Assembly (NCBI GenBank): GCA_035235625.1
Contig: CP141147.1
Span: 24,782,756 to 24,846,755 of the forward strand
Direction of reading: 5' to 3'
Source of the DNA: Saururus chinensis
Lineage: Eukaryota > Streptophyta > Magnoliopsida > Piperales > Saururaceae
Length of the DNA stretch: 64,000 nucleotides
Below the pieces are notes generated by a model. That model made no database searches. It worked only from the letters and a program-made list of their open reading frames with translations, and had not been told where the DNA came from. A program made the position numbers and the translations under genes. Positions 24,516-36,227 of the stretch are shown here, piece after piece (positions within the stretch are counted from its first letter, which is position 1; each line of letters starts with the position of its first letter).

Positions 24516-24660
24516 TAATAAGTATGTCGATCCAGCATTAGTTGCATTGACCCGATAAGTTTGGGAATCTCTCTTCAAGTTGAAGGCTAGGTCTTAGGTC
24601 GAATCCCCGTAGCACATACTGAAAGGTGAATAAGTGTTATCAATAAAAAAAATAAAAATT
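24515..24660 (+). mobile_element. Possible tRNA-derived SINE
   Basis: GGTCGAATCCCC at 24,598-24,609 resembles an RNA polymerase III B box. About 60 bp upstream, CCAGCATTAGTTGCATTGA loosely resembles an A box. The unit ends in an A-rich tail at about 24,643-24,660. No clear target duplication was found, and a diverged tRNA pseudogene is an alternative. Confidence 0.4.
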
Positions 24661-24676
24661 TAGATGGACTTGCACC

Positions 24677-24759
<83 letters not shown>
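24677..24759. repeat. (AAT)n microsatellite
   Basis: Uninterrupted ATA/AAT repeat of about 27 units immediately after the possible SINE. Confidence 0.98.
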
Positions 24760-24760
<1 letters not shown>

Positions 24761-25967
24761 TAAATATAAAATTATGATCTCCTAAGAAAATTGGATTGAC
24801 AAGGTTGGAGAAGCATATAAAATATATGTGCATACCCCTCTAAATTTTTCACATGATGGAAGAAGATTTAAAAAAAAAAACACCACACAAATATTCTTTG
24901 GAAGATGCTCCTTCTCCACAAATTCCACATTTGAATCCTTTGATTGCATCACTACTATTGATTTGTGAGTAGGTGATACATATAATAACTTTTAATGTGA
25001 GACTTTTACAGGAGAAATAGGTTACATTTATTCTTGTTTGTGGATATTGCATACATTTCGTGTGAAAATAATCATTAATCAAGAAAAAATGAACCAAATT
25101 AGTGATAGAGTATATATCAAATAGAGGTGTTACTTAAACGTGATAATTATAATACATATTTTCAGCATCATAATGAATATAAATTACACGTACATATAAT
25201 TACAAGCACTATAGCAGCCCAAATATACTAGTAGACATACTTTTTAGGATAATTATTAGAATTAAAGAAAAATTAAAGTAATATGAAAATATTCAAAAAT
25301 ATCAAAAAGGATGTAGTATGGCAGGCCCTACCCAAAAAGTTTGAGAGACCCTCTTTTGATAGAGCTCGTAGAGAGCTTTCTAACATTAAAAAGAACGACA
25401 CAAATTTATACATGTATAATCTAGGGGGAAAATAAAAAATTTATAATCTAGAAGTGTGTTGTATGTGCAGGAACTGGAAAAAAAATGAGAATATATTCAT
25501 GCAGGGTGTCTAATAGAGCTCGTCTAGAGCTTTCCAATGGTATAATAAATGAGCAAATTTAAATTTAGGAGTGTAACATATACTTTTAAAGTCTAAGTAA
25601 ATGACTTTACCAAAATATATACAAAAATTAGCATGATATGATTAAAAAACATATACAAATTATGCATTGATTCTAAATTAAATTTATAAGTATAATACAA
25701 AAATTTAGGGACAATATAAAAATATAAAAAGTTTATCTTGGTACTTTATATATTAGCATGATATGATATCGACCTAATTGTGTGTCCATGTCTCCACCCA
25801 CATAAACCTGCGTACTGTTTCTCTTCATTGTGCCACTGTCCACCCCTACCTACGACCTTTACTGCTACGGTGCTACTTGTCAAGATTTCTACCATTTCCA
25901 CCTTTATTGCCTTCACCCTCTTTCGTGTCAACTCTACTACATCATTGGCCACCATTGTCAATTTGTT
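24760..25967. other. Intergenic AT-rich sequence
   Basis: No gene, RNA or terminal repeat recognised. Near 25,345-25,385 and 25,500-25,545 a phrase 'tagagctcgt.tagagctttc' is repeated, suggesting decayed repeat sequence. Confidence 0.4.
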
Positions 25968-26199
25968 GGAAGCATTTTTTATGTTCTACTCTAATAGTGA
26001 GCCGAGCGTAAGGAACACGTGTGAACCGCCGGATTTCAAGATCAATGGCGCACACGCTAGTGCACGTTAGCAACGTTAGCGTAAGTATTACTTATGCTAA
26101 TGTGCGCTAGCATGTGCGCCATCGATCTTGAAATCCAACTGCTCACACGCATTCCTTATGCTCGGCTCACATTGAAGAGGGAGTATAAAAAACACTTCC
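25968..26199. mobile_element. Mutator-like MITE, hairpin family copy 1
   Basis: 232-bp element with ends GGAAGCATTTTTTATG and, reverse complemented, GGAAGTGTTTTTTATACTCC. Candidate 9-bp direct repeats are CAATTTGTT (25,959-25,967) and CTAATTGTC (26,200-26,208), 6 of 9 identical. The interior is a long palindrome: GTGAGCCGAGCGTAAGGAA pairs with TTCCTTATGCTCGGCTCAC, and ATTTCAAGATCAATGGCGCA with TGCGCCATCGATCTTGAAAT. Related copies lie at 35,888 and 52,399. Confidence 0.75.
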
Positions 26200-26327
26200 C
26201 TAATTGTCATTGCATAAAACACCACATAGGACATTTGACGTATTCTGCCAGTTCCACTTCCAATATGCTTTGTACATACTCATTAATGTAGAGACCCACT
26301 TTAATGATGAAAACCCGCTTATAGTAC

Positions 26328-26723
<396 letters not shown>

Positions 26724-27576
26724 TGTCACGAGGTAGTGAAGCATACTATCTATGATACATGATGGGGCACATACATGTAAAGAAGTATTGTATACTAAAT
26801 ATGCTTGCATTGTGGGAAGTATTAGTAATATTGTACACCTTGTATGCAAGGGTTGCGGGGAAGGTATGCAATGTTGCGCAACATGTATGCCCAATGTTAC
26901 ACAAAATGCACGTAATGATATATACACATAGTTGATCATGTTAGGACACTTGGTCAGCTAACATATATTTGAAATCTTAAGATCTCCTACCAAAATAATG
27001 TTGGAGAGTCTAGTCGAGTGTTTTGGGGCTGTTTGGTAAACTTCAGAGGGATCATGCCAGTACACTCACTTTAGCTACCACTCCAAGAGAATGCAAGATA
27101 TCTCTTATACTATATAAAAGGGACTTGGTGAGCTGAAATGTATGAACTATTGATATGATGCCTAGCCTTACAACTGGCTTCCATGAAAGACTTGTTAGGT
27201 TCCTAGCCATCATGCTAGGAGCCTCATCCATTGGGTGATGGGGCTCTTCGACCCATGAGTCGGCTATCTAGCCTTATAGCTTTGTTGGAAAGAATGACCC
27301 TTTCATGCACATGGCTGAGATGGAATGTTCGGATACCCGAGTTTCCTAAGTTGGATATATGCATCATAAGGCTACATCCCCCTCCAGTTAGCTCGCTTAG
27401 GAAATGTCTGGTCATGTTTGCACGTCCACCTTGAGATGGGTTCATTGACTGGTTTTGCTGACTAGACTCTCGGTCGAATGGCAAAAAGTCATGACCTTTA
27501 TGAAAATGGCTTACTTGCTTGGCTATTTGGCCTTTGAGTGCCGCACAGATGGTGTTTCCCGGGTGCCTCCGTGACA
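26724..27576 (+). repeat. 5' LTR
   Basis: 853 bp, from TGTCACGAGGTAGTGAAGC to GGGTGCCTCCGTGACA. It contains 'cttatactatataaaaggg', a strong TATA-type promoter motif, near 27,105-27,122, about 460 bp before the LTR end. Confidence 0.85.
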
Positions 27577-29689
27577 AGTGGTATTAGAGCCAAGGTTCCG
27601 TCTTGCAGGGTAACCAAGACGAACATTTGGACAAAGAGTTGGAAGGTGTTGAACGTGATGTTCTTCAACCTTGGTAGTGCGAGGCGAATGGACAAATGTA
27701 TGAAATGCAAGCTGATTATAGTGTGGGCTGAAACAAATGTGAAAAGATGATGGCTGATTGGGTTCCCTTCTTTGTTTTGGACTAAGCGAGTGATATTTTT
27801 CATTACGGTTTTAGTTTTTACAAGGACCAAGTGTAGCCATGTTCTTGTTCCTTGGATGTTGATACAACAATGCTATTAAAGCAATGTAGAGTCATGTTAG
27901 GACTTGAAAAGGGTGCAAATAGAGGCAAGCTCTTGCTAATGGTGCAGTATAGGATGTATTGGAGGCAGGAAGCCTTGTGAATCTTGAGATATCTCTACTT
28001 GATGATGTTGTCGTGGAAGAGCATATTAAAATCATTTTGATGGGTATGCAACCAATTATTCTTAAAAGTGAATGGGAAAATCCTTACTATGAGGATGGGC
28101 TGAGATTGAGCCCTAAGTGAGGCAGTTGTGTTGTGAATGGATATGCAACCCATTGAGAAATGAAGTGTATAACCAAGATTAGTCAGTTTCTTCTTGCTAA
28201 CGAGGTATAAGACTCATTGGCGGGTGGTTTCAAGCTGAACTTGGCACAGAGAGAAAAGGTGTGTTGGAAGTCATAGGTCCTGGGAACGGAACTTCTTGAG
28301 CCGAGGAAAAGAGGAATGTTGGACATGAGCATAGTAGAACCTATTAAGTCCAAGTGATGAAAAATGGAAATAGAGACAGGTAAGATATAACCCATTCAGT
28401 GTGCATCCGAAGTTAGGTCTAGAGAAAAAAAAAAAAAGGAGTTGGCACATGATGGCAACAAACAACCGTGCCTTTGATTGGGAGCTCTTGCAGCAAGAGT
28501 AGCATAGTTCTTTGGGGTGAACAGGAGCATAACACTCCCACCCTTGGGTTCTTTGGGTCAACATGTAAGTAGCGCATCTAAAGCATGTTTGATCGGGGTT
28601 AATAGGAACATATGTTCCATCCACTGGGTTGCTGAACATGGCCTTGTATGCCACATTTGGTTGGTAGGGAGGCACTCATGGTTCTTTACTAGTTTTAAGT
28701 AGTGGCCTAGCTAGTTTGGTGAAGTGGCCCTCACCTGCCAACAGACAACATATGCAAAGTAATTGTTGCATCATGAGCGGTGTAGTAGCTTAGTGATTAT
28801 GTTAGTTACACAAAGTTTGTGCAAAGTTGTTGCTCCTGGGGTGGAGTAGACCTCTGGAGGGGACCACGAAAGGCAACTTGATGGAATGCTACATTAAGAG
28901 TGGTGTAGTCTTTTGGTGATCATTCTGGTCACTCAAAACTTGAGCAAAGTTGTTGCTCATAGTGTGGAGTAGACCTCAAGAACATGTCGCTAGAGGAAAC
29001 TTGACCAAATCGAATGGTGTGAACTTTGTAAGAGGTGGAGACCCAAAAGATATTAGACATGATGAGGATGTCATTTTGCTAGATTCTTAGTTGGTGAAGG
29101 TCTAGTACAAGGCTAGTGTTGCACTGTAATAACAAGTTTTGGTATAAGTGAGGGCATCATTATTTTCTTGGGAAACGTCAATGGGAGCATACACAAGTGT
29201 TGAAGCCCAACATCATAGTGTCAATTTGTTGGTGAGAGCTGCAAAGTGTGGTAGAATGTAGGCAAAAACTATCCAAAGTGTAAGCAACTTGTTGGTGTCT
29301 CATATGTAGGGCCGACCTCACGAGAGGAAGTTAGGCATTTGGTTTATCCTTTCCTAGTTGAAGTGTAGCACCAACTCAAATAGAGTAGTTGGGCACACCT
29401 TCTTATCATAGCAACCTTTACCGCAAAGTACTTTTGCCTTTTCTAATGTGAGTAAGGCTCATTGAACAACCGAGCTTTGTATGAAATGGTTTAACTGAGT
29501 AAAGGACCCAATGGGTGGAAGTTAATTTTCCCAAAGCATGTAATTTATGGGATTATCCAAGCGGTAGTGTAAACAAATTTCAAGCGTTGCAAGATAGGAG
29601 TTAAACATTCATCGCAATTCCGTTCCATAGTTGGAGACAAGAGTAAGACCCCTTGGAGGCGCAGCGTAGACGAATCAAGTGGGGGAGAG

Positions 29690-30491
29690 TGACACGGGGT
29701 AGCAAAGCGTACTATCCATGACACATGTTGGGGTGCAAACACATGTGAAAGTTAAGTTATACTAAGTGTGCATGTGTTGCGGGAACTTCCCGCAATGTTG
29801 CACACCCTATATGCAAGCATTGTGGGGAAGGCCCGTAACGTTGCGCAACATGTGTGCGTAGCGTTGTATAGAATGCACTCAATGATGTTCATACATAGTT
29901 GGCCATGTTAGGGTACTTGGTCAACTAGCATATATTTGGTCTTAAGACGTTCCCTCCCCCCTAAATAGTGTATGAGAGTCTTGTGGAGTGTTTTGGGGCC
30001 GTTTGACAAACTTTAGAGGGATGTACACCCACTTTGGCTGCCACTCGAGTAGAGTGCAAGAAATATCTTATGCTATATATAAGGGACTTGGTGAGCTGAA
30101 ATGTATAAGTTTTAGGTATGATGTCAAGCCTTGCAACTGCTTCTACAGAAGGCTTGTTGGGTTGCTAGCCATCACGCCAGGAGCCCCGTCCCAATCTTAT
30201 GGCCTTGTTAGAAAAAAAAAATGGCCCTTACATGCACATATCTGAGATGGAATGTTCGAATGTCCGAGTTGCCTAAGTTGGATATGTGCATTGTGAGGTT
30301 GCGTCCCCCTCTGGCCAGCTCACTTAGGAAATGTCTCAGCACATCTGCACGTCCTCACATCCTCCTATGGACAGGTTCGTTCGCACGTCAAATGGCACGA
30401 GGTCATGACCTTGATGAAAATGACTTACTCACTTGTCTATGTGGACTTGTGAGTGCTGTACGGATGGTGCTTCCTAGGCGCCTCTGTGACA
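29690..30491 (+). repeat. 3' LTR
   Basis: 802 bp, from TGACACGGGGTAGCAAAGC to GGCGCCTCTGTGACA. The TATA-type motif is conserved as GCTATATATAAGGGAC near 30,072-30,087. Confidence 0.85.
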
Positions 30492-31218
30492 CTCCACTGA
30501 GAAAAAACACTTGCTACTAAAGCCTAACCCAACCTAACATAGATCTTATAAATGAAATCTCAAGTCCAATTAAGGCAAAACCAATTTTCAGACAGACCTA
30601 TTCACAAATGAAAAATGCTTTGGTGATGTGAAGTTTATACGTAATGAATCTATTTTATCATGCAATCACCACTAATTAGTGGTGATTAATAGGGTTTACT
30701 TTTCTAGAGCCCTAATCAATGGTGCTTGAATGATGAAGGTTCATTACATCTGAAACTTGATGTCAATGTAACATTACTGTTCACAAATTGATCCGCTTCT
30801 ATTGCCAAAAAGGAAACAATGATCCCCCTTTTTTAAAAAAAAAATGTCATATTGAAACCATAAACAAAGGATAAAAACAATACTCCCTTTATCCCATATC
30901 AAGTGTCTTATTTGGGTTTTCAAAGTTAATTAAATTTGGACACTTAACATGAGACATAAAGTTTATAGAGAGAGAAAATGAAGTTGTAGTATACCACCAC
31001 ACATAGTATCGTGATGTCGATTTGCATTACATTGTAGTAAGGTGTATAAAAATGTTCTGGCTTGTAATTAGATATCGTTATAAAGTAGCATGGTAGCGAT
31101 GCATGCAGGTGCTCCATATTTAAATATCTCAGATTCAAATAATAAACATGAGAAACACATGGTTAAAGTAGTAAAAATATTAGTCAAATGCACGTTGAAC
31201 AAGTACAAGTAACTCATA
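30492..31218. other. Intergenic sequence with a Stowaway-like fragment
   Basis: At 30,881, TA is followed by CTCCCTTTATCCCATATC, the Stowaway-type terminus. The other end, around 30,960 (GAGACATAAAG), is degenerate. Nothing else is supported. Confidence 0.45.
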
Positions 31219-31310
31219 TTCCCTCTGTCATACATTAATAGCACCATTTGGTTTTTCCAAATAAACTAATAGAAATACGAAATGAAGCTATTAATGTGGG
31301 ACAAAGAGAG
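31219..31310. mobile_element. Short Stowaway-like MITE
   Basis: 92 bp flanked by TA (31,217-31,218 and 31,311-31,312). The ends TTCCCTCTGTCATACATTAA and, reverse complemented, CTCTCTTTGTCCCACATTAA form a terminal inverted repeat of ~25 bp. Confidence 0.7.
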
Positions 31311-31404
31311 TATTTCAAATATAGCCTTAAGTGTACTATATAGTCAGATTTACTACTATTATTATTCCTCCTCTCAAATAATTAGATGAAGCATTAAACC
31401 AACG

Positions 31405-31490
31405 GTCGAAGAAGTCTAGTAGTTGATATGCCTCATAAGAAGCTCGCGATTAAGTCTCAGGATAGAGTATTGCCTAATTTGTTGAGTTCT
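31405..31490 (+). mobile_element. Very tentative SINE-like fragment
   Basis: TCTAGTAGTTGATATGCC followed about 30 bp later by GCGATTAAGTCTCAGG vaguely recalls pol III A and B boxes. No tail or target duplication; low support. Confidence 0.2.
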
Positions 31491-32008
31491 CCTTCTCCAA
31501 CTCAAAAATCTTGTACAAGACAATTTCCTTGTTTTAATTAAACACATATGGAAGGATTCATTAGCCTTCACATAGTGATTTTATCGCATAATTATGAAAA
31601 AATACAACGGTCTAATTCAAATCGGCGGATGGTAAGAGAGAAGAACTATTCATACACTTTCTAAGCAAATCGTTTTGTAAAACCAAGAAAATAAAAAATC
31701 CTGTGTGCTTAGCCTGCTGCAAGTTGATAGCGCTCGTTTGCCAGGACATATTTAATAGCTTGTCAATTACCTCATTTAGATACCGCATATATGAAACTCC
31801 TACTTACTATGGCCATTTTTTATAGGCATATACATGTCCATGCTATCTTCTTCATTACTCTTGATGATATCTGATGCATCAGACAACTCTCGGAAGCTTG
31901 ATTTGTAAAGAATTAAATTTTTTACTGAGAATGAAGGGAAATAAAGGGTTCTATATATGAACTTGAAATCCACAAAGTTATTCCAAATCCATGGAATTAC
32001 AGGACAAA

Positions 32009-32765
32009 TGTTGAATCCATTACACGAGACTCTCTCAAATAATGGGGAAGGTTTCTCCGTATCCGTATTCTACAAAGGAAGACAAACTCTCATTTACATA
32101 AAATTACAATCAATCTTCCCCAATCCTCCTTCTCTCACCTTATTTATACATACTACCCATACACTGCAATCCCTCCTCTCACGACTGCGTGGAGGAGGAT
32201 GCTTCCTCATCCAGATACTCGTCAGGTACCTTCCTTATCTTCATGGAATTCAGATATTCATATCATTCCTTATCCTCGCAGGAAAGACATATCGATACTG
32301 TTATGACAGATCCTCGGTGCAATTTTGCTCCGAATGACTCACTCCTTCCTGTCGTCCGCCATGACTACTTGTGGTGTTGGGGTCAGCTTCACCCATTCTT
32401 CATAAACTCTTCAAGTGTTTGAGAAAAGAAAGAAAAAGACCCGACATACGACGAATTCCGGTTAGGCATCCGTTGAATCTCTTTCTCGACTAACATCGTT
32501 ATTATTGAATAGCTTGTGGACACAATTGGCCACAAGATCGAAAGCGTTTCTTCCCTTCTCATATGGCCTTCTATATTCGTTTCTAGGTATTTGTTCTTTG
32601 CCTGCTTACATGCTAAGAGTCCTCTTCTGAGACACTTGTGCGATAAGCCCAGAACTCTATTTTCTTCTTGGAGCCAAATCAAAAGACTGGCTAAACTCCA
32701 GTGTATGTGAGCAGTTGCCATGAGTGGCTAGTTCCTGAGATGGTGTGCATGGTAATGTGATACAC
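32009..32765 (-). mobile_element. Possible Copia-like LTR, minus strand
   Basis: Read on the minus strand, the block ends CTCGTGTAATGGATTCAACA at 32,009, a typical LTR 3' end. About 130 bp upstream it has a TATA motif TATAAATAAGG (minus strand of ~32,138-32,148). The far end was not located; the limit given is a guess at ...GTGATACA. The 110-codon minus-strand frame 32,389-32,721 would lie upstream of the TATA box and matches nothing I know. Confidence 0.4.
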
Positions 32766-33692
32766 TCTCATCATTTCAGACTTTGGCTTACAAAGAAGCT
32801 GATTGTTTATTGATACGCACCGCAATAAGCTAATTTATCTCACACTGTTTAAGATGTAATGATAATCAAGCTTGTATACCGTCCCACCATTCCAAGACAT
32901 TGCAAAACTTCCAAAATTCGGTATTGAGACTTGGTAGAGCTATCTATCATGCCTTTCATTCAGGGTAATTTAGGAATATTTATTAAAAATATGGGTACAA
33001 TAGTCAGAATAAAAAATTCTATGGTACTCCCTTTCCGTTTTTTAATATAGTATGATAGAAACATGCATATTTTACACAATATAGGGTAAAGTGTAAAAAG
33101 CCTGTGGTGGCCCAAGTGATAAAAACTTTTTTTTTGTAAGGTGGATATTCCCACATTGTTAGGAAGAGAAGAATTTAGGAGGAATTTGTCTATTTAAGAA
33201 GTGTAAAGCTTCTAAATCCTTATCTTTTGCCACTCAACCCAAACCCAAACCTAAACCAAGTCTAATTAAGCCTTGCGCCGACTAGTTTTAGAGCCTGATA
33301 GAATTTACTTTTGAAGTTAGACTAGAGCAGGCGGATGGGAGTTAAGCTTTTAGGGCTAAGGATCAGGCCCAGCTCTTGCCCGCGATGGCCTGACCCAATG
33401 ACATACCTAAGTGCAGTTGACGCTAAGAAACACATTTACGAAATGAGATGATTGGTGAATAAATTTCTTAATACGTGCCATCAAATCTCAATCTAGAATT
33501 GCAATTGGCTTATGCACGATTGTGTGAGCAGAAGCCTTGTATGTCATTAGATTTTGATCTAATGAGTCATATAATTTAGGGGGTAGCCCAATTTAAATCA
33601 CCCGTCTGCCCCTTCTCTTAATATGTGCCATCAAATCTCAATCTAACCTCACGATGTATGAGGTCACACGTTGCTATATTGCAATAGCCCAG
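32766..33692. other. Intergenic sequence
   Basis: At 33,025 TA is followed by CTCCCTTTCCGTTTTTTAATA, a single Stowaway-like terminus without its partner. No gene or RNA recognised. Confidence 0.4.
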
Positions 33693-33859
33693 TATCACAG
33701 GGTAGCAAAGCGGACTATTCGTAACACATGTTGTGGCGCACACACGTGATAATACCATAGGCAGCTCCTGCAATATATACATACCTAATATACAAAACTT
33801 TTACATGTGTGTGCGTTACAACACGTGTCGCGGATAGTCTACTTCACCACCTCATGACA
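33693..33859. repeat. Palindrome built from two inverted LTR tips
   Basis: The left arm (33,693-33,755: GGGTAGCAAAGCGGACTATT, AACACATGTTGTGGCGCACA) matches the first ~70 bp of the LTR at 29,690. The right arm, reverse complemented (TGTCATGAGGTGGTGAAGTA, GACTATCCGCGACACGTGTT), matches the first ~60 bp of the LTR at 26,724. The two arms are also inverted repeats of each other around a ~45 bp AT-rich loop. Confidence 0.75.
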
Positions 33860-34196
33860 CTCGGCTCATATTAGCTTTTCGTTTTTTTGTTAACACAATT
33901 GAAAAAGAAAGCATATTTGGTCCTCTTAGAAGATATCAAGAAAGGGGAGTCATCGAGCTCATAATCTATGACTCCTCTTACGGAGGATATCCTAGCTCAA
34001 GGGGACCGTAAAGTTTTCCTTTGTAAAACTGTTGAATCTATCCTAACCAGTAATCACATCATCTGAAGGGTAAATATCATATAGGTCAACATAAATGAAA
34101 ACCAACATTATTATGGGCCGTCTATCAACCCAGGCAAGGTGTCCATCTACATGGGCCAAGATAAATGAGAGCCCGCGAGATTCCTTTGGGCTTGTC
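33860..34196. other. Downstream flank of the ATP synthase delta-like gene
   Basis: No sequence matching the missing delta C-terminus (a GGFTVRYG-like then KKQLEEIA-like segment) was seen on the minus strand here. Confidence 0.4.
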
Positions 34197-34919
34197 TCAG
34201 CATTGCATTACCATCTTTGGCAAATCCCCATGGATAACATGCCGGACCCTCACCGTGTACGAGCCGCTCCTCTGCCGGACCCGCTCCGCGATGCCCGCCA
34301 GCTCCGCCTCCTCCATCTTTTTCGTCGACGACACCATGACCACGCTGGTCCCGCACATCTCATCGTACACCCTCCGGAACTCCTCCATCACCTGCCCCAG
34401 CACCTCCTCTCTCCCTGCACCCACCACTACCTTCACCAGCGCCGCCACAAGATGGTGAAGCCCACCCCTGGCCGCCGCCTCCCTCAGCACCTCCCCCTTG
34501 GCCTTCCGGTCGACCGCGGGGTCGGTGAGGAACCCGCAGAGGGGCTGGCTCCTCAGCATCCTGGACAGCCTCCGGACGTCCCTGCAGACGCGGTCCAGAG
34601 AGCCCTGGGACTGGGCGGCATCGAGGAGGGCGGCGGCGTAACCCGAGGAGGCCGATGAGTTGTCGTGATGCGTTGGCGGTGGGAAGGGTGGGCGGAGGGG
34701 AGAGCGGTTGGACGATTTGGTGCAGAAGGAAGAGGCGGAAGAGAGTTTGGTGGCGGGGAGGGAACACGAGGAGGGATAAGGTGGTCTACGTTCGGAGACG
34801 TGAGAGTAGGCTTGGGCGGCGGAGGAGCTTCTAAAGGGGAGATGGGCGTCGCGGGGATTGGCCGGAGGGAGGGACGAAGCCCGCAGAGACGAGACAGGAG
34901 GAGCTGAGAGGGCCTCCAT
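34197..34919 (-). CDS. ATPD-like: ATP synthase delta chain-like protein, chloroplast-targeted, C-terminally short
   Basis: A 240-codon, GC-rich, intron-free frame. Residues 1 to about 85 are rich in Ser, Pro, Ala and Arg with few acidic residues, as expected of a chloroplast transit peptide. From residue ~92, GYAAALLDAAQSQGSLDRVC, then LCGFLTDPAVDRKAKGEVL, LVAALVKVVVGAGREEVLG, EEFRRVYDEMCGTSVVMVSS and VRHVIHGD follow the OSCP/delta family (Y..AL.d.A...g.Ld.v..D...l, FL..P......K..vl, FL.llv..gR...l..v...F...y....g.....vvS). In the chloroplast ATP synthase this subunit links the F1 head to the peripheral stalk. The frame ends MVMQC, where homologues continue for ~45-50 residues that form the C-terminal F0-contacting part. 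It is either a truncated paralogue or pseudogene, or splices at ATG|GTAATG to an exon not seen. A TATA-like CCTATAAGG lies ~230 bp upstream (35,146-35,154). Confidence 0.82.
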   Translation of the reverse strand: MEALSAPPVSSLRASSLPPANPRDAHLPFRSSSAAQAYSHVSERRPPYPSSCSLPATKLSSASSFCTKSSNRSPLRPPFPPPTHHDNSSASSGYAAALLDAAQSQGSLDRVCRDVRRLSRMLRSQPLCGFLTDPAVDRKAKGEVLREAAARGGLHHLVAALVKVVVGAGREEVLGQVMEEFRRVYDEMCGTSVVMVSSTKKMEEAELAGIAERVRQRSGSYTVRVRHVIHGDLPKMVMQC

Positions 34920-35887
34920 GGAGGCAGAGGCTCATGTGGTGCAGTTTGATAGCAAGAAACTTGGTGGGAGAGCTCTGAAGGACGAGGCAGGTGGATAAGG
35001 ATGGAGAATTTAGGGCCGCAACTCGCAAGCTTTTTGACCGTAGTTGGTTGTGGGTCGGGACTGCGGGACATTCTCGGACGAGCAAAGCTGCGTACGCTCG
35101 CTGGCCCTGCACGCAACCAGCGCGGGCCCCTTTAATCCCACTGATCCTTATAGGCTAGGTTTAATCGTTGCATGGAAAAATTATGTAACTTCTCTAGCAT
35201 GACCATGTTTCACATGATAAGGAGTTGGTGAACAATAAATAATTTCTAAATAATAATTGGAGGCTCCCACATCACCAAAAGAAACTTTGGGAATTCATCT
35301 AATAATCCCATGCTCCCCTCTTCATATGTCCATTGGTCATTAAATTAGGTCATACAATCTCGTTAAAAAATTATTGTTTAAAAATTATTTAGTAAAATTT
35401 TAACATATTTAAATATGAATAATTTTAGAGAATGAATTTAATTATGCACAACTATGTGGTAGAACTATTCTATTGGATACTTTTGCACTTCCCAACCTTT
35501 GGTTGGGCATATGAACTATGGACTGAAGAGTAGTGCCCTACATTAGTAGCCTCATGCCATCGGACTTGCACTAGGCCTCTTCGAAGTTGGAGGCACCTTG
35601 AATTTCATCTTCCAAGTGATTTGGGTTTCGTGCGGCCAAACAAAAGAGGTCACAATTTGCTAGATGGTGATCGTATGCCTTTACAACCACTTTGTTGTCA
35701 TTCTAATTAAATATATAAAAAAATTTATTTGTTAAGTTCATAAGGGTAGTAGCTCATATGGATATGGAGCTGCACTAGATGTGTAGAGGGAGGCCTTGCG
35801 ACCACTTGTGCTCATCCATGTGAAGTGCCTCGGCCCGTCATTATTGTGAAAACCAAAAAATATTTTTATGATTTCTCACATTATTCG
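34920..35887. other. Upstream region of the delta-like gene and intergenic sequence
   Basis: 34,920-35,160 is GC-rich and probably holds the promoter and leader (TATA-like at 35,146-35,154, minus strand). Longer frames overlapping here (34,553-35,116) are other-frame shadows of the GC-rich gene. 35,160-35,887 is AT-rich with nothing recognised. Confidence 0.45.
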
Positions 35888-36090
35888 TAAAGAGTTTTTT
35901 CTATTCCTCACTGACAATGAGCCCCGTGTAAGTTATGCATAGGAACCGTTTATCCACGAGATTGATGGCACACATGCTAGTGTTAGTATATTTATGCTAA
36001 AATGCACTAGCGTGTGCGCCATTAAACTTAAATATCAATTATTCCTATGCATAGTTTGCGTTGGGTTCATTGTCAAAGGGAAACTCTTCC
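35888..36090. mobile_element. Mutator-like MITE, hairpin family copy 2
   Basis: 203 bp, flanked by CATTATTCG (35,879-35,887) and CATTATTTG (36,091-36,099), an 8-of-9 match. Arms: TAAAGAGTTTTTTCTATTCC and, reverse complemented, GGAAGAGTTTCCCTTTGACA. The inner palindrome pairs GCACACATGCTAGTG with CACTAGCGTGTGCGC, shared with the copies at 25,968 and 52,399. Confidence 0.82.
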
Positions 36091-36227
36091 CATTATTTGA
36101 TATACTAATGTAGACCAATTGTCTACATAGGCTCAATTAAAAATAAAAAGATATCTAAAAATAATTGTAGATAAAATTAAAGCAAACGAACTTTTTGATT
36201 TCTGATTCTCTGCCTTAGAATGGGATG

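Larger units (their letters stand above)
26724..30491 (+). mobile_element. Non-autonomous LTR retrotransposon with both LTRs
   Basis: Two alignable long direct repeats (26,724-27,576 and 29,690-30,491) bracket a 2.1 kb interior. Directly after the left LTR is TGGTATTAGAGCCAAGG (27,579), which fits a primer binding site of the initiator-Met tRNA type. Directly before the right LTR is the purine tract AGTGGGGGAGAG. Both LTRs start TG and end GTGACA. The interior has no gag or pol domain in any frame, only short scattered ORFs, so the element is LARD- or TRIM-like and would rely on another element's enzymes. No exact 5-bp target duplication was found (ACTTC left, CTCCA right). The LTRs differ at many sites, so insertion is not recent. 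Confidence 0.85.

Noticed and set aside
24598-24609. A functional tRNA gene
   Set aside because: Only a B-box-like motif; the acceptor stem and anticodon arm cannot be drawn.
34095-34658. Plus-strand frame of 187 codons opposite the ATP synthase delta-like gene
   Set aside because: Antisense shadow of a GC-rich gene; Pro/Arg/His-rich with no family resemblance.
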